Shown here: positions 35,301-47,318 of the stretch, piece after piece
Layout: each line of letters opens with the position of its first letter
Position numbering within the stretch: the first letter of the stretch is position 1
NCBI GenBank assembly: GCA_014607495.2
Contig: CP053156.1
Span: 11,780,001 to 11,844,000, forward strand
DNA from: Carposina sasakii
Taxonomy: Eukaryota > Arthropoda > Insecta > Lepidoptera > Carposinidae
DNA length: 64,000 bases
Direction of reading: 5' to 3'
Translations under genes and position numbers: made by a program
The notes under the pieces: model-generated
Told to the model about the DNA's origin: nothing
Seen by the model: the letters and a program-made list of their open reading frames with translations, nothing else
The model's database searches: none

Positions 35301-38300
35301 TAATACAAATTTACAATGGAGATTTCCATTAATATTATTAGCTTATATTTATTAAGTTAATATTATTATGATTATAAAACACTTTATTAATATATATTTC
35401 TAGCTGATAAACTATGCTGCCTAGATTTGTTATTAGCGGATAAAGACATTTGGGTATAAACCAAAAGGTAATACCTATCGATGACTTATAATTTATTAAT
35501 CACTGCGGTTACCAACCCGCCTGCCTATGGTATAACAAACCCCCCCCCCAATTGTTATAGCTTGAAAATGGCCAAACCGAGCTATATCCTAATTATATGC
35601 CTAATTTATATTAATTATATTTAATCAATATTATATAATTAAATATAATAAATTTAAATAAAAAAATATAAAATATTTATTTGCTCTCTATTTAACCTTT
35701 GGAAAATTAAATTATAATTATGACACATAAATTTATACACCGATATAAATAGCATTAATATTGGGGCAATTAAAGTACCTACTATATATACTAATATATA
35801 AACTAAAATATAATGAAAAAATGCTTGAACCCATCATGAAATTGGTAACAGAATGGTCAATTTCATAAATATTATCATCATTTACAGCCCTAGAAGTCCA
35901 CTATTGACAAAGGCTTCCCCAACAACAACTCCACTAAAGCATAATCAATACATTATATTATTATTATATAAAACTAAAAAATAATTATAATTGTTTTTGT
36001 GGTGTTTTAGATAAATTTGCATTCATAAAATTATTCAACTTAATGCCATTTAATTAAATTATGTTATTTTTGCCAAATGAAAAAAAATTATGAATATAAT
36101 TCAATTTATAAATTTTACAATTATCAAAATTTATTTTTATTTTATAAATTTTCTTTATTAAATTAACTCTTGATATCATTTAAATTTTTCGTGGGGAAAA
36201 CCAATAATTTTTAACTCAATAATAACATTATCTAAACATCTTTAATTATATAACCGCAATTTAAAATTACTAATAATTTTATATCTCATAATGATCATAT
36301 ATATCTAAACAATGAAACAAATAAAATTCAATTAAATAATTTAAATCAATAAGATTTTGAAATACGAATGTCGATTAAAATACATTAATTATCAATAATA
36401 CAAAATATTAAATTGAATAACGTTATATATTATTTTATTTTCAAATTATTAAAATTAAATTAATTAAATCTTAAAAAAAATAATTATATGATCTATAAAT
36501 TTGAAGTTCGATTTTGTTAATAAATTACAATATAAATATTTTTAACTAATTAGATACTTATCAATATTATATCAAGATTATGGTATATATATTCATAAAT
36601 ATAAATTATAAAATAAAATATAAATTAAAAATATTATATAAATTATAAATATTAATAAATAAAAAAAAACAAATTTTCCTTTAATATAATAACGCATGTA
36701 TATATTGTAATTATAATTTTAAGCATAAGATAATAATTATATTTAATTATAAAATATAATATTAATTATATAATAATAAAGATATATTATTATTTTTAGA
36801 TATTTATATTTAAATAGGGAAGCGTTTTATATATTATAAAAAAAATAATTAAATTAAATATATGTGGCAAATAGTTTGCAAAATTATACAATGCAATTAA
36901 ATATAAATATTAAAAATATATAATTAAAAACCTAATTTAATATTAATTAGTAATAATAATATAAATTCATATAATATATTAATTAAAAAATAATAAATTA
37001 ATTAGTAAATATTTTAATTAAATCGTAATTTATAATTTAAATAGCTAAATTAATTATATAAAAATAAATATTATGAAAAGGTATTAAAGCGCGTATTTTA
37101 TTAATCGGAAATCGTTATTTTATTGTTTGGTGACAATGAATTATTTTTTTTTTAATACATTTAGCGGAATTCTTTTCCATATTATAAATTATAATAATAA
37201 ATAATAATTTTTAACAGAATTAATACATTTATATAATATAATTTATTATTATATGAATATTAAATATTAAATAAAATAAAAATCATTATATAAGTTAATA
37301 TATTTAAGTTTTAATAATATGATTAAACAATAGCATAATATTAAAATTAAATGCCAAAATGGTGTTTATAATTTTGTATCAATATTATTTAATTATGTTT
37401 AAATAAAGGCAAAATATTTGTTAATTAATAAAATATTAATCTAATAAAAAATCAACAAAAATAGCATTTGAAATTTACATTTAAACAATTAAAATATAAA
37501 TACTTATATATAATAACTAAATTAATATAATATTAATGCCACTGATAATACAATTATAATATTATAATAATTAAATATATAAACATTGTATTATTGAAAA
37601 AAATAATTCATTTAAGACAATTATTGTTTATTTTAATATAAGATAAATTTTACATTAAATATATAAATATTTAAATTATATAGGTAAAAAAGTATTATAT
37701 TTTCAATTAATAATGAAGATAAAATGAATGTTGCAGATATTTATTTAAAGAATGCTAATTTCCCCTGAATAATAGGATAATAAATATCGATAATTATTAA
37801 ATAGGAAATTTTCATGATTTATATATAGCGCAAAACATATAATATATATTTATGCAATTATTTAAAAATATAAATTATAAAATAACATATATATATTTAA
37901 TATAAAATGGAGTAATAATTTTATAAAATTAAGTATATTATTTATGAATATACTTTAAATTTATAATTAATTAAATTAGTGAAAATTAATACATTATATA
38001 TAAAAAAATACTGAAATAATAAATAAAACTTATAAATAAATAATATAAAATAATACATTTTAATTAACAAATAAAATGATATATAAACAGAAAACTCAAT
38101 ATATAAAAGAATAATTAAGTAAATCTGTAGACAGAAGAAAAAAAAAAAAATAAGCCAATAAAGGGAGAAATTTAGGAATCTAAAAGAATAAGAAGTGTAA
38201 TATAAGAAATTGTACAAAATGAATTTTGAAAAATATAATAATAATAAATCTAAAATGATATAATAAATAATTTTATAAATATTAAAGAATTTTAATATAA

Positions 38301-38570
38301 TTTAATAGCGAGTAAAAAAATTGTTTATTAAATTTCAATATATATAAATTAATTTTTAATTATTCATAACAAAAAAAAAAAAAATTTAATAATATATATT
38401 ATAATTCTAACATTTAATAATATTAAAATTAAGAAGAATGCAAAATTAAATCCTAAATTGGGTTAAAGCAATGATACAAAACATCGAATCGCATTATGAG
38501 TAAAACTTTAAAATGGATAAAAAATTTAAGATCTTACAAAAGATTTTTATTTATAGATCAATCATGTTAT
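32335..38570 (+). repeat. Copy B: AT-eroded duplicate of 24990-32335
   Basis: Islands of near-identity to copy A occur in the same order, for example CAATTTAAATTATTATCATA-type noise interrupted by TGTTCAGTAGTTTTT (32786), GAAAGTGCTTATGATGAAAA (33197), CATGGCAACTGAGTTTCGCA (33373), CACTGCGGTTACCAACCCGC (35502), GAAATTGGTAACAGAATGGT (35837) and TTTAGCGGAATTC (37161). Between them the bases are almost only A and T, with no counterpart in copy A by simple transitions. Copy B is about 1.1 kb shorter than copy A. The 91-codon frame at 37942-38217 (mostly F, Y, I, L, S) is an artefact of this composition. It is most likely a badly corrected false duplication. Confidence 0.85.
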
Positions 38571-39791
38571 AACATTTCACACTATAGAAGAGAGCATGCA
38601 CCCTCAAAGTTATATCTTCCCAGTGATATCACGATCACAATGATGCATGAACATTTTTGCTCTATAAGGCCGGATATAAAAGTATCTCTTGAAGTTTATA
38701 GAAAAGTTGTAAGAAATGACCTGAACATTTCCTTTGCACACCTTGGCAATGAGGAATGTGAGCAGTGTGAACATTTTAAGCGTCACAATCGACCAGACCA
38801 TATAAGTGACTCTTGCGAGATATGCCAAAACTATAGTACGCAACACAGGCCCAGATACATAGATTCACGCAGAGAATATGATGAAGATAGAGAGAAAGCA
38901 AAGACTGACAAGGAGGTTATTTATTATTCCGTTGACCTCCAAAAAATTGTAATGTTACCAAGGATGGATCAATTTAAGACTGCCATTTTTTGCCCGCGAT
39001 TAATTACCTTCAATGAAAGTTTTGTTCCACTAGGATCCGCAACTAGTGATAACAAACCATATGCTGTGTTATGGAACGAGAGTATTAGCGGTCGTAGCCA
39101 AGAAGACATGATTTCTACATTCAAGGCATTTTTGAATTTTAAAAGGGATGTAAAAAATATTGTTCTCTGGCTGGATAACTGTTCTGCTCAAAATAAAAAC
39201 TGGGCACTCCTTTGTTTTATGGTACAAATAGTAAATAGTACAGAAATTTCCGCTGACAGTATTACACTTAAATATTTTGAACCAGGACATACATTTATGT
39301 CCGCAGACAGTTTCCATCACCAGGTGGAGCAAACCCTGACGAAAAAGGGAAAAGTTTACGACTTTAACGACTTCGTTGAATGTGTAGGTAATGCCAACAA
39401 AGGAAGAACACGGTAAAAGTTATGAATGTCGATGACTTTATTACCTATGAAGATTTGTCTTCTCAGCACAAATTACGGAAAAACAACCCACGCGTTTATT
39501 TAACTAATATAATGGCTGTGAGGGTGGAACGACGAGGTATTTTCAAATTAAAATACAAATTTAATCATGCTGAAGACTACAAACCGGAACTTTTAGACTT
39601 TCTCCAAATTAAAATCTTAAAAAAAGAAAATTCCCTGAAATTAAGAGGAAGAATATACCAGAGGAATAACTAACGAAAGAAAAGCAGCCATTATTGAAAA
39701 GTTAGTTCCTTTAATGCCAGATAATAGAAAACACTTTTGGATTAACATACCAACAAATGATTCAGCTCAAAATCTTTTGGAAGAGGACTAA
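38571..39791 (+). pseudogene. Transposase (DUF7869-like), C-terminal DDE half, two frameshifts
   Basis: The frame is open from the ISHYRREHAPSKLYLPSD block, through a Cys-rich EECEQCEHFKRH...CEICQ region, to a putative RNase H-fold core: first Asp in YYSVDLQKI, second in VLWLDNCSAQNKN, then a GHTFMSADSFHHQVE block. It breaks at about 39405 (stop at 39414-39416), continues one frame over from VKVMNVDDFITYEDL to about 39660, and after a second shift ends RGITNERKAAII to NLLEED and TAA at 39789. The upstream 75 bases (38496-38570) lie in eroded DNA, so the apparent ATG at 38496 is not the real start. A poly(A) signal AATAAA lies at 40155. Function by family: DDE-type transposition; the DUF7869 assignment is from memory of motifs. 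Confidence 0.65.
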
Positions 39792-40774
39792 TTTTACTAT
39801 ATTTGAATAGAAAGACTAATATTTTGATTGTTTTATTGTGATAAAAACTATTTTAATTTTGTTAGATTTTTATACTTCAACAGTTAAGTAAGTTTAATAG
39901 ATGTTTATTTAGGCATATAAGAAAATTATTAACGGAATATAATTCTGCCTGATTTTATAACATATTCTTGTAACAAGATGAAAGCCATATCTGTAATAAG
40001 CGTGTAATAATAGTTAATAAGAAGAATTTGACTGATTAGTATAGAAATTTTTAAGAAGACTGCCATCATCTTACAGTGATCTCAGAAACGCCAATAATAG
40101 ATTAAGTCGTTGATTGTAATCGTAAAACATACGAATAATTTTTTGTTAAAGTTTAATAAATACCTACTTATATATGATACATACAAAATTATAATACTAT
40201 TGTTGTTTTATTTATGCCTACACTATTTACAAAGATAATTATTATAACATACAATTAGTTTCTCCATATATTAACAGCAGCTGTAAGTTAACCTTACACT
40301 TGGTGCCATAAACGCACAAATATTTTTTACTATGAGTTTCTTACCATAAGAGCCCTAAGCGACAAAGTTGCGGCGGTTATGCTTATTATTACTAAACTAT
40401 ACTTATCTTTGATTCGCTATCAAAAGCGTAGTAAATGAAGTTCCATAGAATAAGCGCCCTATCTATGTTACATACGGCGCTTATTCTAAGTGTTTGTTTT
40501 AAATTAAACGTCTGATTTCCTTACCACATAATTGTTTTATATCTTTTTTTATAAAAATCTATAACTCGGAGTAATTTTATAACTATTAATACAAAGTACA
40601 ACCTTTTAACCACTTTACAAATTCATCAAACTTTAAAAATCATTATTTCTATGTGAGTAATCACAATTATAATTTTTTAAACTTTGAGCGCCATTTTCTC
40701 GAAACTTGCTGTCATGCACTTACCGCTCTTATCTTTAGCACGGCAGCCCTGCTCTGCTTATGTGAGGCACCCTC

Positions 40775-41320
40775 CTCTGCTTCTTCTCCTTGGTTACCCA
40801 TTGTAATCGAACGAATTTAGACTAATTAACCACCGGTAATTAATTCGGGTACTGTCTCTTCAGATCATGATTAATATCTACTTTTCTAATTACTTGTAGG
40901 TATGTTTTTCTCTTTCTTCACTCCGTTATCTGTAAAAACGTTTTAAAAGGTTAGATTGAAAATATCTATGAATATGCTGCCTATTGTACCTATTTATCTA
41001 TATTTAAAAGGTATGAACCTATTTCCGGCCAAGGCCTAATTTACAGACATCTCGACATGATAGACCCTGAAATTCTTAATTCATAAATGTAAAATTATGG
41101 GACCGTTCTGATACTTTACCTAGTAATAGTGGAATGCTATCTGTGAGGGTCGAGGATTTGTCTTTAGATCATTATTCCTTTTTCAGTTCCATTAAAATTC
41201 GCCGGCACTTACCTAACCATGGCATTTACCCTCATTATGGATACTTCATCTTCATATATGCCAGAACTGCAGGAATACAAAAACATCCTACAGCGACGTA
41301 TAACATTGCGTAATAATATA
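40775..41320. other. Gene-free stretch right of the transposon
   Basis: Ordinary AT-rich DNA; no exon or repeat family supported. A minus-strand 60-codon frame at 41235 is not gene-like. Confidence 0.4.
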
Positions 41321-41324
41321 CATA

Positions 41325-41645
41325 TAGCTCATCGCCTGAAGGTTCGCTCCAAAGTTTCCAACTCTTACGACATGCACGGATTGTGATACAGTTAATGTAA
41401 AGGTTCCGCATCAGCACAAGACAATGATTATTATGATATTTATATATTATATGATTATTATATAATGGTCGAATGTCGATGTTTGTTTCCGAATCATGGA
41501 TGTTTCTATAATTATTTATGTACTAAAAAGATTCTGAGCTTCTGTTTCTTAGTAGCTATCTGCGATACACTACCTAAGGGATTTTAATGTGGGTCTGAAT
41601 TACTGTATTGTATGTATGTGAATATTAATGATTAAAATAAAACAA
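41325..41645 (+). mobile_element. Two SINE fragments back to back
   Basis: 41325-41420 carries AACTCTTACGACATGCACGG of the CCCGAAATGGGGTA family. 41465-41645 carries CCGAATCATGGATGTTTC and CTAAGGGATTTTAATGTGGG of the CATGGATGTT family, in the same orientation. Both are diverged and partial. Confidence 0.5.
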
Positions 41646-42398
41646 TGGAAAACTTACCATTATCAAAAATACGCGTAGTATAACCACAAGCGGTTTACTC
41701 AACATTTCTTCTTCATCTTGCTTCGCTCCCTCCGAAACAATTTATCAAAAACTTGCCTAATTACCGAATGCCTTCTGTGGAACGGATTAGGGTACATTTC
41801 TCAGGAAATTTACAGCAAATTCTTTATGAGAATATAATTGTAAGTTATAGAAAACTGTACTGTTTGAGAGCCGGCGCAGAAATGATAAGAGACTCTACTT
41901 CGGTTCTCAACTTTGTACGTTTAGATAAAAATAATCAAGAGCAATATAATGTTAATTCTACTTATCATGTAATAAATTTCTAATACGCAATATAAAAATT
42001 ACATTGCTACTTACGCGTATTTTATCAGTTAATATTGTTATATTTTAAGATAAATAGTAAATACAGAGGATATTCGAAAAGTAATTATAGAGACTATAAA
42101 TCTGTCCTATTTATAGGAATTTTTGATATAATGGCAATAATTTATCTAACTTAGATTAATCAGTGACTTAGAGAAGATATAAAGCGAGTTGTATATTTTT
42201 TTATGTTACCTCAATTGTTATAAAATTGTAAAACTTTTCTGATTCGTACACAAGAATTATATCACAACTTGTTCCATACAAACTGATAACTGGCTAGGTA
42301 GCTGATTTGTTGCAGGAAAAGAAAATTCGGACAGTCGGTTCCGCCATTTATGAAAAGGGAATCTATGAAGCAGTTGTGATTGGACTTTCCCTATAGTT

Positions 42399-42478
42399 AT
42401 TTTATATTAGTTAGTATATATATGTATTTAATATCTTAGCCCATATTAAATACATATATACTAACTAATATAAAATAT
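42399..42478. repeat. AT-rich hairpin
   Basis: The arms TATTTTATATTAGTTAGTAT and ATACTAACTAATATAAAATA, extended by ATATATGTATTTAATAT and its complement, are near-perfect inverted copies around a loop of about 10 bases (CTTAGCCC). This is a strong cruciform or small MITE. Confidence 0.8.
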
Positions 42479-42532
42479 TTATACTTCGTTATGTAATGAT
42501 AATGTACCCATATATGTGCAAATAAATTATCT

Positions 42533-42799
42533 ATACAGGGTGTAACAAAAAGGGTATGTTAAGCGAGAAGCTACGTAAATAGCCCACTGTAAAGAACCTA
42601 TCCACAAAATTTGAGACTCGAAATCACATGTTTATTTTTCAAGATTGTATGAAAATTCCTGAGATATTTAAGAATTCTCCATACTATCGGGAAAAATAAA
42701 CATGTGATTTCGAGTCTCAAATTTTGTGGATAGGTTCTCTACAGTGGGCTATTTACGTAGCTTTTCGCTTAACATACCCTTTTTGTTACACCCTGTATA
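42533..42799. mobile_element. Palindromic MITE with about 105-bp TIRs
   Basis: The left arm starts ACAGGGTGTAACAAAAAGGG and runs through TATGTTAAGCG, GAACCTATCCACAAAATTTG and AGACTCGAAATCACATG. The right arm is its inverted copy with only a few mismatches over roughly 105 bp, leaving a short centre. TA flanks suggest a TA target duplication, as in Tc1/mariner-type MITEs. Diverged copies in this window: 15231, 28007, 53395, 57151, 62640 and 63061. Confidence 0.85.
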
Positions 42800-43124
42800 T
42801 ACAGGATTGTAAATAGCCAGCCAGTCGAATACCCGCGTCCTACATTTGGTTTATCTAACTATACTAGTTCTACGACAATAAAAATATTATAATTTTTTTT
42901 TATAATTTACCTATTTATAATTTACGCATGAATCGCATGATTGAAGACACCGGCATTTATGTATTACATTATATCTAAGTAATATTAATCACAGACACCT
43001 ACCTAAGTAAGTATATTTAATTAAGTTTTAGTTTGCATTACTATTAGGTAGGTTAACTACATAAAATCTTTTAAAAAAAATCCACACAGCTGCTTCTCTT
43101 CCCGGGCATACTGTACAAGTCAGT

Positions 43125-43295
43125 AGAGGGACAAGAGGGTCTTGGTGTTTTGTAGGCGATGCTAACCGAACGTGTACATCTCAACTAAACCCTCAAAATT
43201 GGTCAGAAGTGGCACCACGCGGTTCTATCGGCCCTTGATGCCCTGCCTACCCCGTAAGGGATAAAGGCGTGATTATACATATGTATGTATGTAAA
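43125..43295 (+). mobile_element. SINE or LINE 3' fragment with TATG tail
   Basis: AGAGGGACAAGAGGGTCTTG, CTCAAAATTGGTCAGAAGTG, CCCTGCCTACCCCGTAAGGG and ATAAAGGCGTGAT, then a TATGTATG tail. The same element lies inverted at 56281-56472 and as a short tail at 53663-53735. The last 40 bases resemble the 3' end of the LINE at 61462-62303. Confidence 0.7.
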
Positions 43296-43392
43296 ATATC
43301 AAAAAAACTACAAAACTAGTTGCTTTTGTAGTTTTTGGATATTTTACATAAACCATAAAGACGCACGCACAAACATATATAAAGGCTTTGTT

Positions 43393-43506
43393 CCCAAAAC
43401 GAGGTAGCCAAAACTGCAGGATCACAAAGAAAATCCCATCCGTTAACTTTATAACTTAGAGAATGCCCGAGATATTTAGTCGACTCTTAGGACATGCACG
43501 GAAAGA
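43393..43506 (+). mobile_element. SINE-like repeat, CCCGAAATGGGGTA family, interrupted
   Basis: CCCAAAACGAGGTAGCCAAA, GAGAATGCCCGAGATATTTA and CGACTCTTAGGACATGCACG match the family. It ends where the TIR element at 43507 begins, so that element may have inserted into it or share its terminal bases. Confidence 0.55.
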
Positions 43507-43808
43507 GATGCATCTGCACCCGTATAATGAAATTGGAGAGAGCGAGATGTCTCACTTTTAAACGTCAAACTCACAGAGCTATTAATAGCTAGATAAACTA
43601 AATGTAGTTTGCATGTAAAAATTGACTTAAGAATCTCAAGCCAGGACTGAGTGAATTGGGGCTGATAGAAGTGGTTTCCAATCCCTTTTTACACACCAAG
43701 TAGAAAAACTTGCCTTGTCTAGTTACTACTTAGCTCTGTGGATTTGACGTTTAAAAGTGAGACATCTCGCTCTCACCAAATTCATCATACGCGTGCAGAT
43801 GTATTCAA
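43507..43808. mobile_element. TIR element (MITE), about 70-bp arms
   Basis: The left arm ATGCATCTGCACCCGTATAA, GAGCGAGATGTCTCACTTTT, AAACGTCAAACTCACAGAGC is mirrored at the right as GCTCTGTGGATTTGACGTTT, AAAAGTGAGACATCTCGCTC, ACGCGTGCAGATGTATTC. There is a non-palindromic centre of about 150 bp and no coding capacity. Confidence 0.75.
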
Positions 43809-43809
43809 G

Positions 43810-46140
43810 CAAAGCCCCGCATTGGCACAGGACATAAGTACGTAGTATAGGCATTCGTATATATACTATAATAGCTTAGGTATTTATTAGAAGTTCCAGA
43901 CAAGAGTATTAAAGGTTATCTTACTTAGCATTACTTATCTATCGTTATATATTTAATAGGTATCAATAGCTAGACGGATTGTCTCTATAAATAACATCTT
44001 TGATTCTACATTGACCCGGTTACAAAACTATTTTACTAACAGAAAGGTTATTAATATTCGATATTAATTCTATTTTATTCTAAATTCTATATTCTAAATA
44101 TTCTAGTCGGGAATTAGCACAAGTCGGTCAAAGGAAGCAATACTGATAAAAATCATTTGTTTCATACAAAATTCCTATGATATCTGCATAAAAATCTCAC
44201 CAATTGATACGTGTGCAAAAAATTGTTCTTATTTCATGTTTTGTTACATTTTAAAATGAAACGAGGGCAGATTGGGTGAAAGAGGCTATCGATAACCAAT
44301 ATTTCGTTATCGTTAAAAGATAAAAAACATCTGCTCTCATTCTACTAGGCCTACATATATTTATTGACATACACATACGTTTTACGGCTATACGTATGCA
44401 GGATGTATAGCGGGTTTCTGATTGGGTTCAGTTTTTTTTTCATTTATGCTGTACTACTTTTTTAAAGGTACTATATTTTTGACTGTCTTCATTTCTACCT
44501 ACATTGTCTTGCTTCATTGATGCTATTGTATCTGTGCAATTCTCAAATAAGGTTCCGTTGATGTTATAAAATTTAACTAGTTTAACTTATTCCCATAAAA
44601 AAAATAAGATTACCAAATGAAACTTCTCTAGCAGCGAAAACAACGGTGACCAATATTTTCCGATTCACCCCATGGTCGTCCGTCTCGGACAGCCCAGTTA
44701 TCTTAACACAATCATTACCTCCATAATAAATTTCCTTCTTTATTCAAGGCTATCTCCTATTTTCCCATCATTAAAACTTGAGGAGGTTTCTTATCAGTAT
44801 GAGCGTGACGTAGCTGAAGTAACGACTGGGATTTTTTAACTAGTAGATACACGGTGGAGGCGTTTTAACGTTTGTTCTTGTCACGATAGAAAGATGGCTT
44901 GAAGGATGATCTATATAAAATAAATGACACTGGCAATTATTATTTGTATGATAAGGTGCGAGCCGAGCGAGCGTACCACGAGAGCGGTTTGCTAAGTATA
45001 ATAAGTACTTTTTGATTCATAAAATCTAAGTACTGAAACTGTTTGTATAATGCGGAATCATATAAATAACCTGTGATATTGTTATGCGAAGTGCATGGGG
45101 GAATTCCCAGACAATAAATATTATAGGAAGGACATGACGTATCAGCAGATTAGACTAGGCTGAACATCCCATGGTCGGAGACACGGGAAGAATGGGAGGC
45201 GATCATTAGCCAGTGGTTAATACTGGTGTAGCCAGTAGCCATCCAGCAGCGTAAGCTTCGCGGTTTCATGTCAACATCGGCTGTAACTCCTATCGGTACC
45301 GGCTTCATGGTTTCCCACAAAAAGTTTGGATTAAACGGAAACATCTTGAGCAAGGGCCATTGATTAAAAAGGTAATTCGACATACTTTTTCTTCCATTCG
45401 TTTCTATGAAATGGCTGCTCGATTTTTAATTCAAAGTCACGCTATGAATTTTAATAAACCTAATATAAGTAATCTCGAGATGAAAAGTAGTCTCACGACT
45501 CTTGATGGGTATATCAAACTCTACTGAAATAACTGATAATAATGGCAAATTTCAATCAAGAACAAAATGGCAGTGTGAAGATTATACAAAGTCTTTGGTA
45601 TTAACTTTGATTTGTTTTGATAAACTTGAATTTGATCCTGAGATCGTATACACATATAGCAATATTGCCCGTTTCATTAGTTTAACCAGTAAAATAAAAG
45701 TCAATATGCTTTACGAGGCGTATTATAATACATTTTTAAACGTTTAGTTCCATTTCTTAAACACAATATTACGCATACAAAATATGTTCTCCTCCAATAT
45801 AACTATGATAGCGATAAACGATGAGTAGGCACCAAAAACTTGTTAATAAAATCGAAAATCATTTCAAATCAATAAGTATTAAAAAAACAAATGCTAGGAC
45901 ATTTACTTAAAGCAATGTAAGAAAACCATTAATTTCAAACGCTTCAAGGAATGTATTTTACAACTGGCTCTCGACAAAAATATTGCAAGTAGAGCCTTTC
46001 AAAAAATTTCTTTAAATATAAAATGAGAATATATTCTTTAGATTCATAAATACCTCTATATATGTACTTTGTAAACATTTAAGCTAGACTTTGTATGTGA
46101 AGTTTTATTATACACATTTTAAAATGGTTTTTTTATAACT
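43810..46140. other. Long gene-poor stretch
   Basis: I find no exon I can support. An 80-codon ATG frame (45505-45747, MGISNSTEITDNN...) and a 77-codon minus frame (45150-45383) are within chance expectation for this base composition and match no family I know. 44240-44330 has short inverted arms (GAGGGCAGAT / ATCTGCTCTC). Confidence 0.4.
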
Positions 46141-46169
46141 GGACTAAGAGAAAGACACAAAGACACGAC

Positions 46170-46250
46170 TGTGATCCGAAAATGGGGTATTCAGAACTAC
46201 AAAATCATAAAAGAGGTCCAACAGCTAGTGAAGACAGGTGAAAGTACATA
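46170..46250 (+). mobile_element. SINE-like fragment, CCCGAAATGGGGTA family
   Basis: GATCCGAAAATGGGGTATTC, AGAACTACAAAATCATAAAA and GAGGTCCAACAGC are a diverged 5' part of the family seen at 22490 and 50568. Confidence 0.45.
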
Positions 46251-47166
46251 TAAAAGTGAGGAAAAAATAGGAGAAGTGACGCTATCTCAGGCCTAATAAG
46301 GTAACATCACTTATCAAAAATCTGATGGGTTATTTATTCCAATAGAGGGGTAATATTTAAATCTTCTCATCTAATTATAAAATGCTTTCATTTTCGGTTC
46401 ATTCGAATCAGCTTTGCTTTGCTAATTTCACAGTTCCAACGACAATATTCCTAAAATTTTGTAACCTATGTAAAATGAAATCATTTTAGAAAGGTACTTT
46501 GGAAAGAGGCCATTACATTAGTAGACCTTCATGCTTTACTTTTACTAACTGGGACAGGTTGGATAGATGCGAAAACCTGTGTTTGCATTAAACTTACAAA
46601 AATACTTTCATATAAAACTATTACGTTAATGTTTATAGCTGACGCTCATCCTTTTATCATTTTGTCTCTTGGGAGCATCATAAAAACCTAACGGATAATG
46701 TACATTAATGTAAATATATAAAATTTGGGACACTACTTAACTAATCTGTAATAGAAATGACCCATTTAAAAAGATAATATTTTTGTGTAATAAAAAAATC
46801 TCTAAGCCATGGTCCAATGAATACTAAATACAATAACATTAGTAATTTTACAACCTACCAATCAGAACTCTTGATTATAACGTCATATCAATATAGCAGG
46901 CGGATAATGCAAACATCACAAGTTATCCCTAACATATCGCAACGGCATAGCTTAGTGAAAACTATGTAGGAATACACATTTGGAATTTTTATCTAACTGT
47001 TAAAGTTTAGAATCCACAGTGAAAGTCCTAGAACGAAACTAGTTCAAGTAACTCGGGCGCCATCTCACGAACAACAACAGTACTAGAACATGCACTTAAT
47101 AAACAGCTTGGTAGAAAATTCCGGAAGTTTGGAAGCCGGGAAATGCCGTGGCGTTTCGGCGTGCCT

Positions 47167-47280
47167 TCAATCTTCGTTTTCCAGCTGTTGCAGTCTCACT
47201 TCATACTGGGACCTGTACCAAACCCACCAGCCGAGTGCATGCCTGGTTGCAGCTGATACTATCCAGCAGTAGTAGCACAC
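47167..47280 (-). CDS. MARCH-type E3 ubiquitin ligase, last coding exon
   Basis: On the minus strand, after the acceptor TGATTTTCCAG, a phase-0 exon of 38 codons reads VCYYCWIVSAATRHALGWWV, WYRSQYEVRLQQLENED and TGA. The (Y)xxW(x)VS..(R/T)RH...W..WR pattern with VRL and an acidic end is what follows the second membrane segment in MARCH2/3-like proteins. It joins in frame to the exon at 50132-50287. The exon is too short to appear as a long open frame; it was found by looking for the missing tail of the gene. Confidence 0.8.
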   Translation of the reverse strand: MCYYCWIVSAATRHALGWWVWYRSQYEVRLQQLENED

Positions 47281-47318
47281 CTGGAAAATCATTATAATTA
47301 TCACTATCTGCTGCTACG

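Larger units (their letters stand above)
29999..40745 (+). mobile_element. DNA transposon with DUF7869-like transposase (contains the eroded segment)
   Basis: The left end at 29999 begins TGCCGTGCTTATGATAACC; the reverse complement of the right end at 40745 begins TGCCGTGCTAAAGATAAG. These are 25-bp imperfect TIRs matching at 20 positions. The 8-mer ATAAGCGC or its complement occurs at 30143, 30328, 30427, 40450 and 40477, that is, near both ends. A 15-bp direct repeat ATGTGAGGCACCCTC lies at 29984-29998 and 40760-40774. The transposase lies between. Without the eroded duplicate (32335-38575) the element would be about 4.5 kb. The boundaries are inferred from these repeats; no related copy was available for comparison. 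Confidence 0.5.

Noticed and set aside
37942..38217. 91-codon minus-strand frame rich in F, Y, I, L
   Set aside because: It lies in the AT-eroded copy B. Its composition is only that of A/T sequence, and the matching part of copy A (about 31640-31920) is transposase DNA in the other orientation.
32335..38570. Repeat-induced point mutation as cause of AT bias
   Set aside because: The differences from copy A are not limited to C-to-T or G-to-A changes and include many indels and replaced blocks. Insects are not known to have this process.
41753..41983. 76-codon frame LPNYRMPSVERIRVHF...
   Set aside because: It looks protein-like but starts at TTG, has no clear splice acceptor and matches no family I know. 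It is within chance expectation.
45505..45747. 80-codon ATG frame MGISNSTEITDNN...
   Set aside because: About 25 frames of this length are expected by chance in this window. It has no recognised motif or splice context and cannot be supported as a gene.
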